Assembly: GCA_002455425.1 (NCBI GenBank)
Contig: DKKT01000003.1
Coordinates: forward strand, 17,366-81,365
Reading direction: 5' to 3'
Length of the DNA: 64,000 bases
Source: Chthonomonas sp. UBA6659
Lineage (GTDB): Bacteria > Armatimonadota > Fimbriimonadia > Fimbriimonadales > Fimbriimonadaceae
The notes beneath the pieces were generated by a model, which was given only the letters and a program-made list of their open reading frames with translations, had not been told where the DNA came from and searched no databases. The position numbers were made by a program, and so were the translations under genes. Positions 51,236-60,349 of the stretch are shown one piece after another; the first letter of the stretch is position 1; the number at the start of each line of letters is the position of its first letter.

Positions 51236-52792
51236 TCAGGGACCACGTGGAACTCGCAGACCCGGAGGGATCGGGCCGGGAAAGTCCCCGACGTGCTCTT
51301 CGCGACTGATCGGCCCGGTTCCGTTCGAAGAAGTGTAGGTTTGAACCAACACCCGCCGGGTCACGCCGAAGACGAGCGGTTGGTCGAATGAAACCCGGTC
51401 GCTTCCACCCGACTTGCCCACTAGAGTTTGCTGAGCGCCGTTGGGCCACTCGATGAGGATTCGCGCAGACTTCGCCGACGAATCCAGCGCAGCCCAGTCG
51501 ATGTCGCACGAGACCGTCCGCGGCTTCACCACAACCGGAATCGTCAAGCTGCCGGGATGGTCGCCCAGGTCGCAACGCAGAACGGACTCTCCGATCGAGA
51601 GGGCTCGCAGCTGCCGCCCTGCGAGGGACACGGCGACGCCGCTCATCAACGCCGTTGCGAATCCGTCCGGCCCCACGAGTGCGTCCCCAGCCGCATCGAC
51701 CAGCGACGGCTCAACCTTGAGCACTTGCCCTTCGATCATCTCAAGGCCCGCGTTCGCCAGGGCCGATCCGCTTGCCGGATCGCGCACGACGATCCGGATG
51801 GCTTCGCCCCGGAAGAAGCTTGAGTCCAAATCGATCGCGTTGAGTTCATCCGTCGATACCGGCATCGTCTGCGAGCCAAGCGCTGGGCCGGTGCCGTCGT
51901 TGGTGGCGTAGGCCCCGACCTTGAGAAGATACGAGCCAGGTGGAACGTAGAACTCCGCGTACTCAGTATAGGCTCCGGCTTCCCTACGGCTGCTGACCTG
52001 TTCACCCCAATCGACGGGGTGCCCAGACTGATCGGAGACCGTCAGCCTCGCGCTCGAGGCATATCCCGGTAAACCTCTCCCATCCGCATTCCATCTCAAA
52101 ACGACAATGAGGTTCGGTTCGCGGCCAAAAATGATGGTCGCGCAGGCCGTTCGACCGGCAATGCTCACGTCAAGACGTACCTCTGGCGGCTGGCCATCGG
52201 TGTACGGTGGCGCGGTGTAGGTGTTTGTGGATCGATCGAAAGTGCCTACGGCAGGCGAGAGGCTCACGGCGAAGCCGGTGTCCTGCCCATCCTCAAGAAT
52301 CGTCGCGCCGGCGGAATTGACCGCCTCGAAAGAGAAGTGCTGACTCTGGTTGGGTTCCAAGTGGACTTGGCTTGGTGAAACATCCACTCGAGCGATTTCG
52401 GTGTCGAGCATGTCGACGAGGATCGCCGACGTCCCGTCGGTGGCTGTTCGCTCGAGGGTTGCCGACGCCACTTTGGTTCCGCTTCCGTCGGTACTTTGAA
52501 AGCCCTCGATCGACAAAACATACGTCTTGCCCGGGCTGACTCCCTCGATCCTGAGGGGCTTTTCTCCCCGGACGATCAGGAAGGGACCGAGGGGTGCCTC
52601 AGCCCCGCTTTGCGCGGTGATCTTCAGCGATCCGACGTAGCCCGGCACATCACGGCCCGTGTACGGCTCAAACCGGGCAACGACCACAAGGGCTGGGCGC
52701 TCTGACGGAACCCCCGACCCGCCGCAGGAGCATGAAAGCGCAAGAAGAACAAGGGCATTCACTGCCAAGAAGAAACGTCCGAGGTTTCGCAT
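51236..52792 (-). CDS. Putative lipoprotein, Ig-like beta-rich, function unknown
   Basis: About 518 residues. N-terminal hydrophobic signal with candidate lipobox Cys (LLALSCSCGG). Rest is beta-rich, with bacterial-Ig-like segments (VDVSPSQVHLEPNQSQHFSFEAVNSAGATILEDGQ). No enzyme motif recognised. ATG 52792 has GGAG 8 nt upstream. Upstream of the propeller-lipase gene on the same strand, so the two may be co-expressed. Confidence 0.7.
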   Translation of the reverse strand: MRNLGRFFLAVNALVLLALSCSCGGSGVPSERPALVVVARFEPYTGRDVPGYVGSLKITAQSGAEAPLGPFLIVRGEKPLRIEGVSPGKTYVLSIEGFQSTDGSGTKVASATLERTATDGTSAILVDMLDTEIARVDVSPSQVHLEPNQSQHFSFEAVNSAGATILEDGQDTGFAVSLSPAVGTFDRSTNTYTAPPYTDGQPPEVRLDVSIAGRTACATIIFGREPNLIVVLRWNADGRGLPGYASSARLTVSDQSGHPVDWGEQVSSRREAGAYTEYAEFYVPPGSYLLKVGAYATNDGTGPALGSQTMPVSTDELNAIDLDSSFFRGEAIRIVVRDPASGSALANAGLEMIEGQVLKVEPSLVDAAGDALVGPDGFATALMSGVAVSLAGRQLRALSIGESVLRCDLGDHPGSLTIPVVVKPRTVSCDIDWAALDSSAKSARILIEWPNGAQQTLVGKSGGSDRVSFDQPLVFGVTRRVLVQTYTSSNGTGPISREEHVGDFPGPIPPGLRVPRGP

Positions 52793-52930
52793 CTGCTCAC
52801 TCCGTCCGGAGTCTATCCGGTTTCCTGCACCTCGCTTCGCGCTTTTTCTATGCTCCACCCGCTCCTACGGTGGAGGCGACACTCCCTGGATGGTCCAGGC
52901 CACAGATCATCTCCGTCCCCCCAGCATCAA

Positions 52931-52958
52931 GCCTCAACCCTTCAGAGAGGGTTGAGGC
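52931..52958 (-). terminator. Perfect hairpin after a lipoprotein gene
   Basis: GCCTCAACCC (52931-52940) and GGGTTGAGGC (52949-52958) form a perfect 10-bp stem with an 8-nt loop. On the minus strand it lies 30 nt past the frame-corrected stop (52989) of the next gene, but inside its uncorrected frame. Confidence 0.65.
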
Positions 52959-53400
52959 ATAGAAGACTTGGAGACGCAACGCGCGTGCCTACTCTTCGCT
53001 GACCACTCGTACCTGAAACGAGGCTTCTACGTCGATCACCTCTTCCCCCGAACTCATCGGGCCCTTTTACCATGCCTTCTATCGTGCCGACGTCGTTGAT
53101 GTCGATGACGAAGGCGGGGGTTGGTTCGAAGCGCTTCCCGTCGAGCATCACTTGGATCGACCAGCGCTCGCCCCCGGCCGCCTGCGAAGCACTCATCGTG
53201 CCCGTCCGATCGATGAACTTGCGACCGGAGGGACCGTAGGTGCCCTTCCATGTCCCGCTCAGGTCGCGGGTCGTCTGGGCGCCATCCCTGGTGATGGTCA
53301 GAGTGAGCTGGCTTCTGGGAAGAACATCGCACTGAATCCCGCGCCCGCCACAGCCCACCCCGACGAGACTCGCACCGAGCAGCAAAATGAGACACCTCAT
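52942..53400 (-). CDS. Small lipoprotein with an apparent frameshifted C-terminus
   Basis: Lipoprotein signal with lipobox GVGC (RCLILLLGASLVGVGC). About 110 residues of beta-rich sequence follow (LTLTITRDGAQTTRDLSGTWKGTYGPSG). From the run AAAAGGGCCC (near 53060) the frame turns Arg-rich (GRGDRRRSLVSG). In the +1 frame it reads GPMSSGEEVIDVEASFQVRVVSEE and stops at 52989, just ahead of a hairpin. A one-base insertion in the homopolymer run, or a true frameshift, is likely. ATG 53400 chosen; a GTG at 53436 is an alternative start. Confidence 0.6.
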   Translation of the reverse strand: MRCLILLLGASLVGVGCGGRGIQCDVLPRSQLTLTITRDGAQTTRDLSGTWKGTYGPSGRKFIDRTGTMSASQAAGGERWSIQVMLDGKRFEPTPAFVIDINDVGTIEGMVKGPDEFGGRGDRRRSLVSGTSGQRRVGTRVASPSLLCLNPL

Positions 53401-53442
53401 GAAAGGTCGGACGAACGCGGAATCGTGTCGTTTCACGCTCCC

Positions 53443-53643
53443 TCATTGCCGCCGGTCGTCCAGGACCAACGATCGCCGTCGGGCGGCATGGACGCTGTGC
53501 CGCGTCGAAGGCTCGGCAACCGGGCCGAGTGGATGGACGGTGGCGGGCACGACGTCGAAGTCGAAAATCCCCCTTGAGCCGCACACCGGGCACCACTTGG
53601 CGCCTGCGTGTGGTCGCATTTCGCGGCACCCGGTACGCGACAC
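53443..53643 (-). CDS. Possible small zinc-ribbon protein (low confidence)
   Basis: A 66-codon frame on the minus strand with GCREMRPHAGAKWCPVCGSRG, a Cys-x2-Cys candidate pair, and an Arg-rich end. It lies in the roughly 350-bp gap 53437-53789, which otherwise shows nothing recognisable. Start is GTG 53643; no SD or -10 was identified. Could be spurious: other frames of the segment also stay open for short stretches. Confidence 0.25.
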   Translation of the reverse strand: MSRTGCREMRPHAGAKWCPVCGSRGIFDFDVVPATVHPLGPVAEPSTRHSVHAARRRSLVLDDRRQ

Positions 53644-53789
53644 CCACCCGGCTCAGATCTTCCAAGGACGGGAAACAGCAGATCAACGAGCCGGGCGAAT
53701 CCTCACAGGATCTTCCGGAGCTTCCCCATGCCCTACGTCATGCCTGCTGCTGATCGAACGTAAGGTGAGTATTATCAGCGAACCGAACG

Positions 53790-55379
53790 ATGCGCCCCGC
53801 CAATCCCATGAAGCCCATATACACTGCCTCAACCCTCGGACTCTTGCTGCTTGCCGGATGTGGAGGCAACGCGCCGACTACTGATCCTCCACCATTCGCG
53901 CAAGGTCGACCGATCCTCGAGCGTGAATTGGGACGAAGGCAAGTCACTCTTGGCGACAAGGTCATCACCCACTTGGAGTCAGCAGACGCTCAGGCACACC
54001 CCGAAGACAGCGGCGTGCCCGGGACTGACGGATGGGAGTTCGGCGTTTCCGTCCGACTTCGATTCGGCTTCGGGGTACTCGATGTGGCGGATTGCAGCCT
54101 CCGCATTCTCACATTGAGCGGGAACGAGCTGGCCAGCGCCCGTGCCGGCGAGCCGATTCAATCCATCACTCTGCCACAGGGTCGATATCGCTTGGAGATC
54201 AAGAACGAACGCACCAAGATGGCAGATGATGGTTCGGTTGAACGGTTTGTAAGCGTCGGCTGGCTCAAAGAGCGGGGCGGCCGAACAGCACCCGCGGCGG
54301 GGCTCTACGCCGTGAGCACCACTTCGCCCTGGCCAAAGTTCCACGGAGACATGGCAAACACCGGCCGTGGTGAAAACGCCTCACCGCCTGACTATGAGTC
54401 CCAGTTTCAAACCCCCAGTCAATACATCAAATCGTCCCCCGTCATTGGCGCGGACGGAACGGTGTTTGTTTGCGGCTTCGACGGGGTGCTCTACGCGCAA
54501 TACCCGACGAACGAACCCTGGTGGAACTACAGTTTCAACGAGGGCTGCGAACTCGGCCTTGCCCTTGCAACGGACGGCACGATCTATGTTCCACTTGAGA
54601 ATCACCTGGCGGCGGTGGGCTTCTTCGGTCTGGTCAAGTGGAAGATTCCCATCGCCCCAAGCGGTTCGCCGGCCCTTGGTCACGACGGCACGATCTATGT
54701 TGCCGACCTCCTGAACGGCACCCTCAATGCGATCACGCCGCAAGGTGCCATCAAATGGTCATCACCGGCTCCCAATGCGAATGGTTGTGTCGCCATCGCG
54801 GGCGACGGCACGCTCTATGTGGGCTCCCAATCGGGGCAACTTTATGCGTTCACGGCCAATGGCGCGCTGAAGTGGACCGCTCAGACCGGTGGCGCGAACC
54901 CAACCCTGGCCGCTTCCCCCGCGATCGGCTCTGATGGCACGATCTACATCGGCAGTGCGGGCGATGGGAAGCTCTATGCCTTCAATCCCAACGGCGCCCT
55001 CAAATGGGCGACCGCCACCTCGGAAAACATCATCGCAACAACCGCCGCCATCGCTGAGGATGGCACCATCTATGTCGGCTCGTTCGACAACAACCTGTAT
55101 GCGTTCAACCCAAATGGAACCATCAAATGGAAGCTCGATCTCGGCGACCAGATTTGGTCCTCGCCCGTTCTCAGAGGAGACGGCGAGATCTATGTGGGCA
55201 CCTGGAACTCAGCCATTCAGCGGAACCAGAAGTTCTATCGGGTTTCTCCGAACGGCACTACGTCAGCCTTCTGGCAGACGTCCGACGGGTTTGTTTCCAC
55301 GCCGGCGGTTGGAGTTGGCTCGCAAGGCGGATCAACCGTCTATGTGGCCGGCATGAATGGCATTATCTACGGGTTCTGA
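53790..55379 (+). CDS. PQQ-like beta-propeller lipoprotein
   Basis: 529 residues (ATG 53790; ATG 53808 would start at the signal proper). Lipobox LLAGC. After an N-terminal beta domain of about 150 residues, WPKFHGDMANTGRGE begins a propeller with repeated DGTIYVGS and NGTIKWKL elements (blades near residues 200-500). It is a paralogue in style of the lipoprotein at 42680. TATTAT (53770-53775) is a likely -10, 14 nt from ATG 53790. Probable periplasmic or surface scaffold. Confidence 0.8.
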   Translation: MRPANPMKPIYTASTLGLLLLAGCGGNAPTTDPPPFAQGRPILERELGRRQVTLGDKVITHLESADAQAHPEDSGVPGTDGWEFGVSVRLRFGFGVLDVADCSLRILTLSGNELASARAGEPIQSITLPQGRYRLEIKNERTKMADDGSVERFVSVGWLKERGGRTAPAAGLYAVSTTSPWPKFHGDMANTGRGENASPPDYESQFQTPSQYIKSSPVIGADGTVFVCGFDGVLYAQYPTNEPWWNYSFNEGCELGLALATDGTIYVPLENHLAAVGFFGLVKWKIPIAPSGSPALGHDGTIYVADLLNGTLNAITPQGAIKWSSPAPNANGCVAIAGDGTLYVGSQSGQLYAFTANGALKWTAQTGGANPTLAASPAIGSDGTIYIGSAGDGKLYAFNPNGALKWATATSENIIATTAAIAEDGTIYVGSFDNNLYAFNPNGTIKWKLDLGDQIWSSPVLRGDGEIYVGTWNSAIQRNQKFYRVSPNGTTSAFWQTSDGFVSTPAVGVGSQGGSTVYVAGMNGIIYGF

Positions 55380-55582
55380 GCCGGATGCTGCGACGCCCGG
55401 ACGACTCGTTCTTGGGGTGAGTCGCGTGGTGCGGCTTCGTCCCTTTCGAGGGTGCCTCAACAAGGTCGGGACGTACGGGGCTAAGACCGCCTGGGGCTTT
55501 GTCATTGCCGCCGATCTTGCAAGACCAACGAGCACCATCGGACAGTTCGGACGCAGGGCCGTTCCAGAGGCTAGACTCTCTT

Positions 55583-56728
55583 ATGCCCGCCTTCGAGACC
55601 CTCGCCGTGCACGCCGGAGTGCATCCCGACCCAGAAACCGGGGCTGTCATGACCCCGATCTACCAAACCAGCACGTACGCTCAGCGCGCCCCCGGCGACC
55701 ATCGGGGCTATGAGTACTCGCGGACCGACAATCCGACGCGAACACCCCTGCAGCGGTGCTTGGCTGCCCTCGAAGGCGCGCGGCATGGGCTCGTATTTTC
55801 GTCTGGGCTCGCCGCGATCGACGCCGTCCTCAACCTCTTGAGCGAGGGGGATCACGTCGTCGCCGGGGATGACCTCTACGGCGGCACGCGCCGGATCTTC
55901 ACCCAGGTCGCGGCGCGACGCGGCCTGAGCTTCAGCTTCGTTCCCGCCCAGGACGCCCAGCGCGTGGCCGACGCGATCCAACCCGCCACCCGGCTCATCT
56001 GGGTCGAGACGCCGACCAATCCGATGCTGAACCTCGTCGATCTTCGCACCATCGCAGAGATCGGACGCAGCCGCGGCATCCTGACCGGTGTCGACAACAC
56101 CTTCGCAAGCCCGTACTACCAGCGTCCGATCGACCTCGGTCTCGACATCGTCATGCACTCGATGACGAAGTACATCAACGGGCACTCCGACGTCGTCATG
56201 GGCTGCCTGATGCTGAACGATGACGACACGTACGGCCGACTCAAGTTCCTCCAAAACGCGATCGGCGCGGTGCCGGCGCCGATGGACTGCTTCCTCGCGC
56301 TCCGCGGCATCAAGACGCTCGCGCTCCGCATGCAGCGGCACGGAGAGAATGCGGCCCGCGTCGCCGCCTGGCTCGAATCGCACCCCAAGGTAGAGCGGGT
56401 TCTGTACCCCGGGCTGCCGTCTCATCCCCAGCACGCGCTCGCGGCGCGCCAGATGAGCGGCTCGGGCGGCATGATCACGTTCTTCGTCAAAGGCGGCCTC
56501 GACGAGGCGCGGCGCTTCCTTTCGGCTGTCGAGATGATCGCGCTTGCCGAGTCGCTCGGAGGCGTCGAAAGCCTGATCGAGCACCCCGCGATCATGACCC
56601 ACGCCTCCGTACCCCCCGAGGTGCGGCGCGAGATCGGCGTTCACGACAACCTCATCCGCCTTTCGGTTGGGATCGAAAGCGTCGACGACATCGTCACCGA
56701 CCTGGAGCGGGCGTTCGCGTCGATCTGA
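55583..56728 (+). CDS. Cystathionine gamma-lyase/synthase-type PLP enzyme
   Basis: 381 residues. Cys/Met-metabolism PLP enzyme: YQTSTYAQ, YEYSRTDNPTRTPLQ, and Lys196 in SMTKYINGHSD, the Schiff-base lysine. Candidate reactions are cystathionine gamma-synthase, beta/gamma-lyase or O-acetylhomoserine sulfhydrylase; the sequence alone does not decide. TAGACT (55572-55577) is 5 nt from ATG 55583 and there is no SD. The 203-bp gap upstream holds nothing else I can identify. Confidence 0.88.
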   Translation: MPAFETLAVHAGVHPDPETGAVMTPIYQTSTYAQRAPGDHRGYEYSRTDNPTRTPLQRCLAALEGARHGLVFSSGLAAIDAVLNLLSEGDHVVAGDDLYGGTRRIFTQVAARRGLSFSFVPAQDAQRVADAIQPATRLIWVETPTNPMLNLVDLRTIAEIGRSRGILTGVDNTFASPYYQRPIDLGLDIVMHSMTKYINGHSDVVMGCLMLNDDDTYGRLKFLQNAIGAVPAPMDCFLALRGIKTLALRMQRHGENAARVAAWLESHPKVERVLYPGLPSHPQHALAARQMSGSGGMITFFVKGGLDEARRFLSAVEMIALAESLGGVESLIEHPAIMTHASVPPEVRREIGVHDNLIRLSVGIESVDDIVTDLERAFASI

Positions 56729-56739
56729 GCGAGTTTCTC

Positions 56740-57021
56740 TCAAGGCGAACGGTTCGGCGGCTTGGAACCCAATCGATGCTCGCGATCGACCTCGTCGAAA
56801 CCTGCTGACATGCGATCCCAATCCAACGTTGGCACTTCGGGCACGTCGCGGACACGGTCGAAGTACCGAAGCAGCGCATCGAGCGCCTGCTGACACCTGC
56901 GGCAACGCCGGACGTGTAGCCGGACGTACGCCAACCAGAGGCACCCTCTCTCACCCCGAGCGAGCCTTTCGAGAGCTTTGCGCATGGTCCGACACGGGTT
57001 GAGCGTTGTCGATGGGCTCAT
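56740..57021 (-). CDS. Putative anti-sigma factor (zinc-finger type)
   Basis: 93 residues. A His/Cys segment (YVRLHVRRCRRCQQALDALLRYF) matches the HxxxCxxC pattern of zinc anti-sigma domains. No membrane span, so a cytoplasmic anti-sigma. The start ATG 57021 overlaps the sigma-factor stop (ATGA), as expected for a sigma/anti-sigma pair. Confidence 0.75.
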   Translation of the reverse strand: MSPSTTLNPCRTMRKALERLARGERGCLWLAYVRLHVRRCRRCQQALDALLRYFDRVRDVPEVPTLDWDRMSAGFDEVDREHRLGSKPPNRSP

Positions 57022-57587
57022 GCGTACTCCTCCGACTGCAGGCACTCGGCCATTTTCAAGCGGGCGCGGGCAAGCCGCGATCGGATCGTGCCGACCGGGA
57101 CACCCTCCAGTCGAGCGGCGGTCTTGTAGTCGAGCCCACCGAGATCGACGAGTTCGACGCAAGCTCGCTGATCATCGGGCAACGCGGCGAGCGCCGCCAG
57201 CACGGGGTCGCTGAGCAGTCCGGCGGTCAGCAGATCGTACGCGTCGGGCTGATGGCTGGCGGCGTCAGCGAGCCGATCGGTGGCCGAGATCGAACGGTCG
57301 ATACGCTTCCCGCTGCGCCGCTGAGCCAGAAAGTCGTTCCGGATAGTCGTCGCAAACCAGGTGAGCGCGCCAAGCGTCGGATCGAACCGATCCTCGACGT
57401 AGAGCCGGTAACCCGTCACAAGAGCATTCTGCACGAGGTCCTCCGCTAATTCGTGGTCCGGGCGGACAAGACGCCAAGCAAACCCGTGGAGCGCTTTTGC
57501 AAGCTGACGGGCGAGCGCTTCGTAGCGCGCACGCTTGTCAACCGACTGTCCTCGGGGCTGAACGGCGCTTGAGGCCTGCACCCCCAT
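57018..57587 (-). CDS. ECF-family RNA polymerase sigma factor
   Basis: About 189 residues. Region 2 (LAEDLVQNALVTGYRLYVEDRFDPTLGALTWFATTIRNDFLAQRR) and region 4 (ALPDDQRACVELVDLGGLDYKTAARLEGVPVGTIRSRLARAR) are both clear. It is paired with the downstream anti-sigma gene and lies divergent from the exported propeller gene at 57703. A perfect inverted repeat with GGAACTTT in both arms lies upstream. ATG 57587; an in-frame extension upstream is possible. Confidence 0.9.
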   Translation of the reverse strand: MGVQASSAVQPRGQSVDKRARYEALARQLAKALHGFAWRLVRPDHELAEDLVQNALVTGYRLYVEDRFDPTLGALTWFATTIRNDFLAQRRSGKRIDRSISATDRLADAASHQPDAYDLLTAGLLSDPVLAALAALPDDQRACVELVDLGGLDYKTAARLEGVPVGTIRSRLARARLKMAECLQSEEYA

Positions 57588-57626
57588 GAACTCACTCACA
57601 ACACAGAGAGGACGCGACAACAAGGA

Positions 57627-57649
57627 AAAGTTCCGCTGGACGGAACTTT
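57627..57649. promoter_or_regulatory. Perfect inverted repeat carrying GGAAC in both directions
   Basis: AAAGTTCCG (57627-57635), loop CTGGA, CGGAACTTT (57641-57649). GGAAC is the -35 word of many ECF promoters. On the minus strand GGAAC (57634-57630) is 15 nt from CGTC (57614-57611), close to ECF geometry, and would read into the sigma gene. On the plus strand a matching -10 is not well spaced. Confidence 0.5.
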
Positions 57650-57702
57650 CGAACGGGGTTGTGCATTTGTCTCGCGCAGGTTGATTGCCTGCGGAGAACC
57701 CT

Positions 57703-58581
57703 ATGAAACACTTCGTTATGTTCGCCTTCGCGGCCTGCAGTTCGGTCGCCCTCGCCGCCTACGACGTGCAACTCGTCCAAGCGGGCCTCAACCGCCCCTA
57801 TGGGATCGAAGTCGTCGGTGGGGGCGACGGCGCTCGCGTCTACTTCACCCAACTGCCGACACCCGGTGTGCCCGGCTCGATGGGAGGAATGAACTCGGTC
57901 AATCTGCGCCGGCCCAACGGCACCCTGTCGATCATCAGCATGGGTGAGCCTGACCCGCTTCACCTCTCCTTCTCCCAAGGCAACCTCTTCTGGACTTGTC
58001 GATCGGCGGGCGTCATCCTGCGCGCCCAGCCGAATGGATCGATCGCACCCGTCCTCACCGGGCTCATGAGGCCGACCGGGGTCGAGGCAGGGCCGCACGG
58101 ATCGCTGTACTTCACCCAAGTCCCCACGCCAGGTGTGCCGGGCTCGATGGGCGGCATGAACACGGTCAACGTGCTGTTTGGAAACGTGACGACCGTCCTC
58201 ACGACCGGCGAGCCCGAGCCGACCGACATCGCCGTCGACCCTCGCACGGGCACGGCGTACTGGACCTGCAAGTCGGCGGGTGTGATTCTGTCCCGCAATC
58301 GGTGTGGGACCGTGAGCCTCTTCCTCTCCGGGCTCTCCCAGCCGAACGGAATCGACACCGACGAGCGGGGCAACCTTTTCTTCACCGAGGTGCCTACTCC
58401 TGGACTGTCGGGCTCGATGGGGGGAATGAATAAGGTCTGGAAGGTGCGGATTCGGGATCGAGCCATGACACTCGTCAACGCCGGCGACCCCGAGCCGAAC
58501 GATATCTCGGTGTCGCAGAGCGGCGCGATCTACTGGACGTGCACCAGCGCCGGCGTGATCGTTAGGGCTGTTCCGCGCTGA
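57703..58581 (+). CDS. Exported NHL/SMP-30-like beta-propeller protein
   Basis: About 292 residues with signal peptide KHFVMFAFAACSSVALA. Three long repeats contain YFTQ.PTPGVPGSMGGMN and CRSAGVILRA-like phrases, giving a small six-bladed-like propeller. No catalytic residue set recognised. A GGAG SD is 6 nt before ATG 57703. Opposite the ECF sigma gene, so possibly its target. Confidence 0.8.
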   Translation: MKHFVMFAFAACSSVALAAYDVQLVQAGLNRPYGIEVVGGGDGARVYFTQLPTPGVPGSMGGMNSVNLRRPNGTLSIISMGEPDPLHLSFSQGNLFWTCRSAGVILRAQPNGSIAPVLTGLMRPTGVEAGPHGSLYFTQVPTPGVPGSMGGMNTVNVLFGNVTTVLTTGEPEPTDIAVDPRTGTAYWTCKSAGVILSRNRCGTVSLFLSGLSQPNGIDTDERGNLFFTEVPTPGLSGSMGGMNKVWKVRIRDRAMTLVNAGDPEPNDISVSQSGAIYWTCTSAGVIVRAVPR

Positions 58582-58590
58582 TGACTCTTC

Positions 58591-58622
58591 GGTTCTGGCT
58601 CCGCCCTCGCGGAGCCAGAACC
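58591..58622 (+). terminator. Perfect 14-bp terminator hairpin
   Basis: GGTTCTGGCTCCGC (58591-58604) and GCGGAGCCAGAACC (58609-58622) with CCTC loop, just after the propeller stop at 58581. No T tract. Confidence 0.7.
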
Positions 58623-58695
58623 CGACACCGACCCGTGCGACTCCACGTGATCCCCGTCATAGACGCATCTGGCTTGAACGCGCCATCGTCGTGAC

Positions 58696-59142
58696 ATGAG
58701 GCGTTTCCTCGACTGCGCCGGCGTCGGCATGTCGTTCTTCGCGAGTGGCCTCGTCGTCGGGCTGTCGCTCATTGCGGCGGCCGTGAAGTTCACCGCGACC
58801 AGACCCGACCTTCTCGACCTGCTCGACGTCGGACGCGTCCAGTTCGCCGCGCTCCATATGGCCGAGTGGATCCTTGTTCCTGCGGCATGCACGCTGCTCG
58901 CGATCGGCGTGCCGAGACTCCGGATGGCCACGGCCGTCACCGCAGCCTGCTTCCTTGTGAAGGCGCTCCTGCTCCAGCCGGCGCTGCACGCTCGGATGGT
59001 CGCTCGGCTCGCGGATCAGTCGGTACCGGAGTCCAACATCCATGTCACCTATGTCGTCGCCTCCGTGACTCTCGTGCTGCTTCTGCTTGCCCAAGGTTCG
59101 TTCGGGATGTACGCACTTTCATCACACACCTCGGAGAAGTGA
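58696..59142 (+). CDS. DoxX-like small membrane protein
   Basis: 148 residues, four hydrophobic segments (SFFASGLVVGLSLIAAAVKF, HMAEWILVPAACTLLAIGV, ATAVTAACFLVKALLL, VTYVVASVTLVLLLLAQG), resembling DoxX/DUF4149-type proteins. Function unknown. CATCGT (58684-58689) sits 6 nt before ATG 58696. Confidence 0.6.
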   Translation: MRRFLDCAGVGMSFFASGLVVGLSLIAAAVKFTATRPDLLDLLDVGRVQFAALHMAEWILVPAACTLLAIGVPRLRMATAVTAACFLVKALLLQPALHARMVARLADQSVPESNIHVTYVVASVTLVLLLLAQGSFGMYALSSHTSEK

Positions 59143-59158
59143 GGCGTGCGGGCAGGCG

Positions 59159-59533
59159 TTAGTCTCGGATGTAGCGTGCCAAGCTGAACGTGTTGCCCTC
59201 CGAGTCCTTCACCCGCGCAATGTCGGCAACCCCCGGAATCGTCACCTTTGGGAGCGTGATCTCACCCCCGTGCTCAACGATGAGCGCCGACACCCGGTCG
59301 ACATCGTCGACCGCGATCGTGCATTCGAAGTTGCCGATCAGCGTCGGAAACGGCTCGGTCTGGACGCGCTGAAGGGAGCCATGGATCCCGCCCGTGTCGA
59401 TGAGGAAGAAGCCCGGAGGACCCCAAGCGTTGAACGTCCACCCGAACACCCCGCGATAGAAGGCGATCGCGCGGTCGGTGTCTTCGACATTGATCGAGAA
59501 GTGGGCGAGCGTGTTCGGAGCTTCGTGTGCCAT
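59159..59533 (-). CDS. VOC/glyoxalase-fold protein
   Basis: 124 residues. Two beta-alpha-beta-beta-beta modules (AHFSINVEDTDRAIAFYRGVFGWTF and CTIAVDDVDRVSALIVEHGGEITLPK), the vicinal-oxygen-chelate fold. Metal ligands are not certain. GATACT (59545-59540, minus) is 6 nt from ATG 59533. Divergent from the AraC regulator. Confidence 0.85.
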   Translation of the reverse strand: MAHEAPNTLAHFSINVEDTDRAIAFYRGVFGWTFNAWGPPGFFLIDTGGIHGSLQRVQTEPFPTLIGNFECTIAVDDVDRVSALIVEHGGEITLPKVTIPGVADIARVKDSEGNTFSLARYIRD

Positions 59534-59587
59534 GCGTCCAGTATCGTCGAGCACCGAGCTGACTCGAACGACCATCATCGACAAGAA

Positions 59588-60331
59588 GTGTCGAATATCC
59601 GACAGAACGCCGAAGCGGGGATCCTCGTCCGGTTCTGGACATTGGACCATCACCGTGGTGAGCGCGTGGACGGTCCACCCTCGCCTTGGGCGATGCTGGT
59701 CTACGCCGAGTCGGGCGCGCTCTTCGTCGATCTCGGGGGCATACGGTGGGCATTGACTGCAAATCGCGCCCTCTGCGTTCCAGCGGGCGAACGGGCCTCG
59801 ATGCGTCTCCTCGCTCCGGCGCGCGTGCGCTCGCTCTACTTCGGCCCCGAGTTCCCGGTCTCGCTCCGGGAGACGCCGATCGAAGTGCTTCCCCTCCTTC
59901 GCGAGCTGATCGTCGCCGCTTGCGCACGCGGTCCGCTGCAGGCATCCGATCCCGGACACGTCGCCCTCGTCGAACTGCTACGGTGCGAACTCGGCACGGC
60001 CCCGGTTCACCCGGTCGGTCTTCCCTGGCCACGATCGGTGTGGCTTGAGCGGTTTGCGACGACCGTGGCCGAAAGCCCGGGCGACGCCGACCGACTGATC
60101 GCCGAGACCGGTTACAGCCGACGGACTGTGGAACGTGCCATGGTCGAGGAGACCCGGCTCTCGCTCGGACGCTGGCTCCGCCAGGCGCGGATGCTACGAG
60201 CGCTCGCCATCCTCAGCGACGGAGGCTCGGTCGGGGACGCTGCGATTGGCGCGGGCTACTCAGAATCGAGCGCTTTCATTCACGCGTTCCGCAGCGCCTA
60301 CGGCGTGACCCCCGGACGACTGCGGGGCTGA
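59588..60331 (+). CDS. AraC-family transcriptional regulator
   Basis: About 247 residues. A cupin-like N-terminal ligand domain (residues 1-110, WAMLVYAESGALFVDLGGIRW) and a C-terminal double HTH (DRLIAETGYSRRTVERAMVEETRLSLGRWLRQARMLRALAIL, VGDAAIGAGYSESSAFIHAFRSAYGVTPGRLRG). Likely controls the divergent VOC gene. GTG 59588 is chosen by domain length. Confidence 0.85.
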   Translation: MSNIRQNAEAGILVRFWTLDHHRGERVDGPPSPWAMLVYAESGALFVDLGGIRWALTANRALCVPAGERASMRLLAPARVRSLYFGPEFPVSLRETPIEVLPLLRELIVAACARGPLQASDPGHVALVELLRCELGTAPVHPVGLPWPRSVWLERFATTVAESPGDADRLIAETGYSRRTVERAMVEETRLSLGRWLRQARMLRALAILSDGGSVGDAAIGAGYSESSAFIHAFRSAYGVTPGRLRG

Positions 60332-60349
60332 GCTGCAGGCGACGGATCC

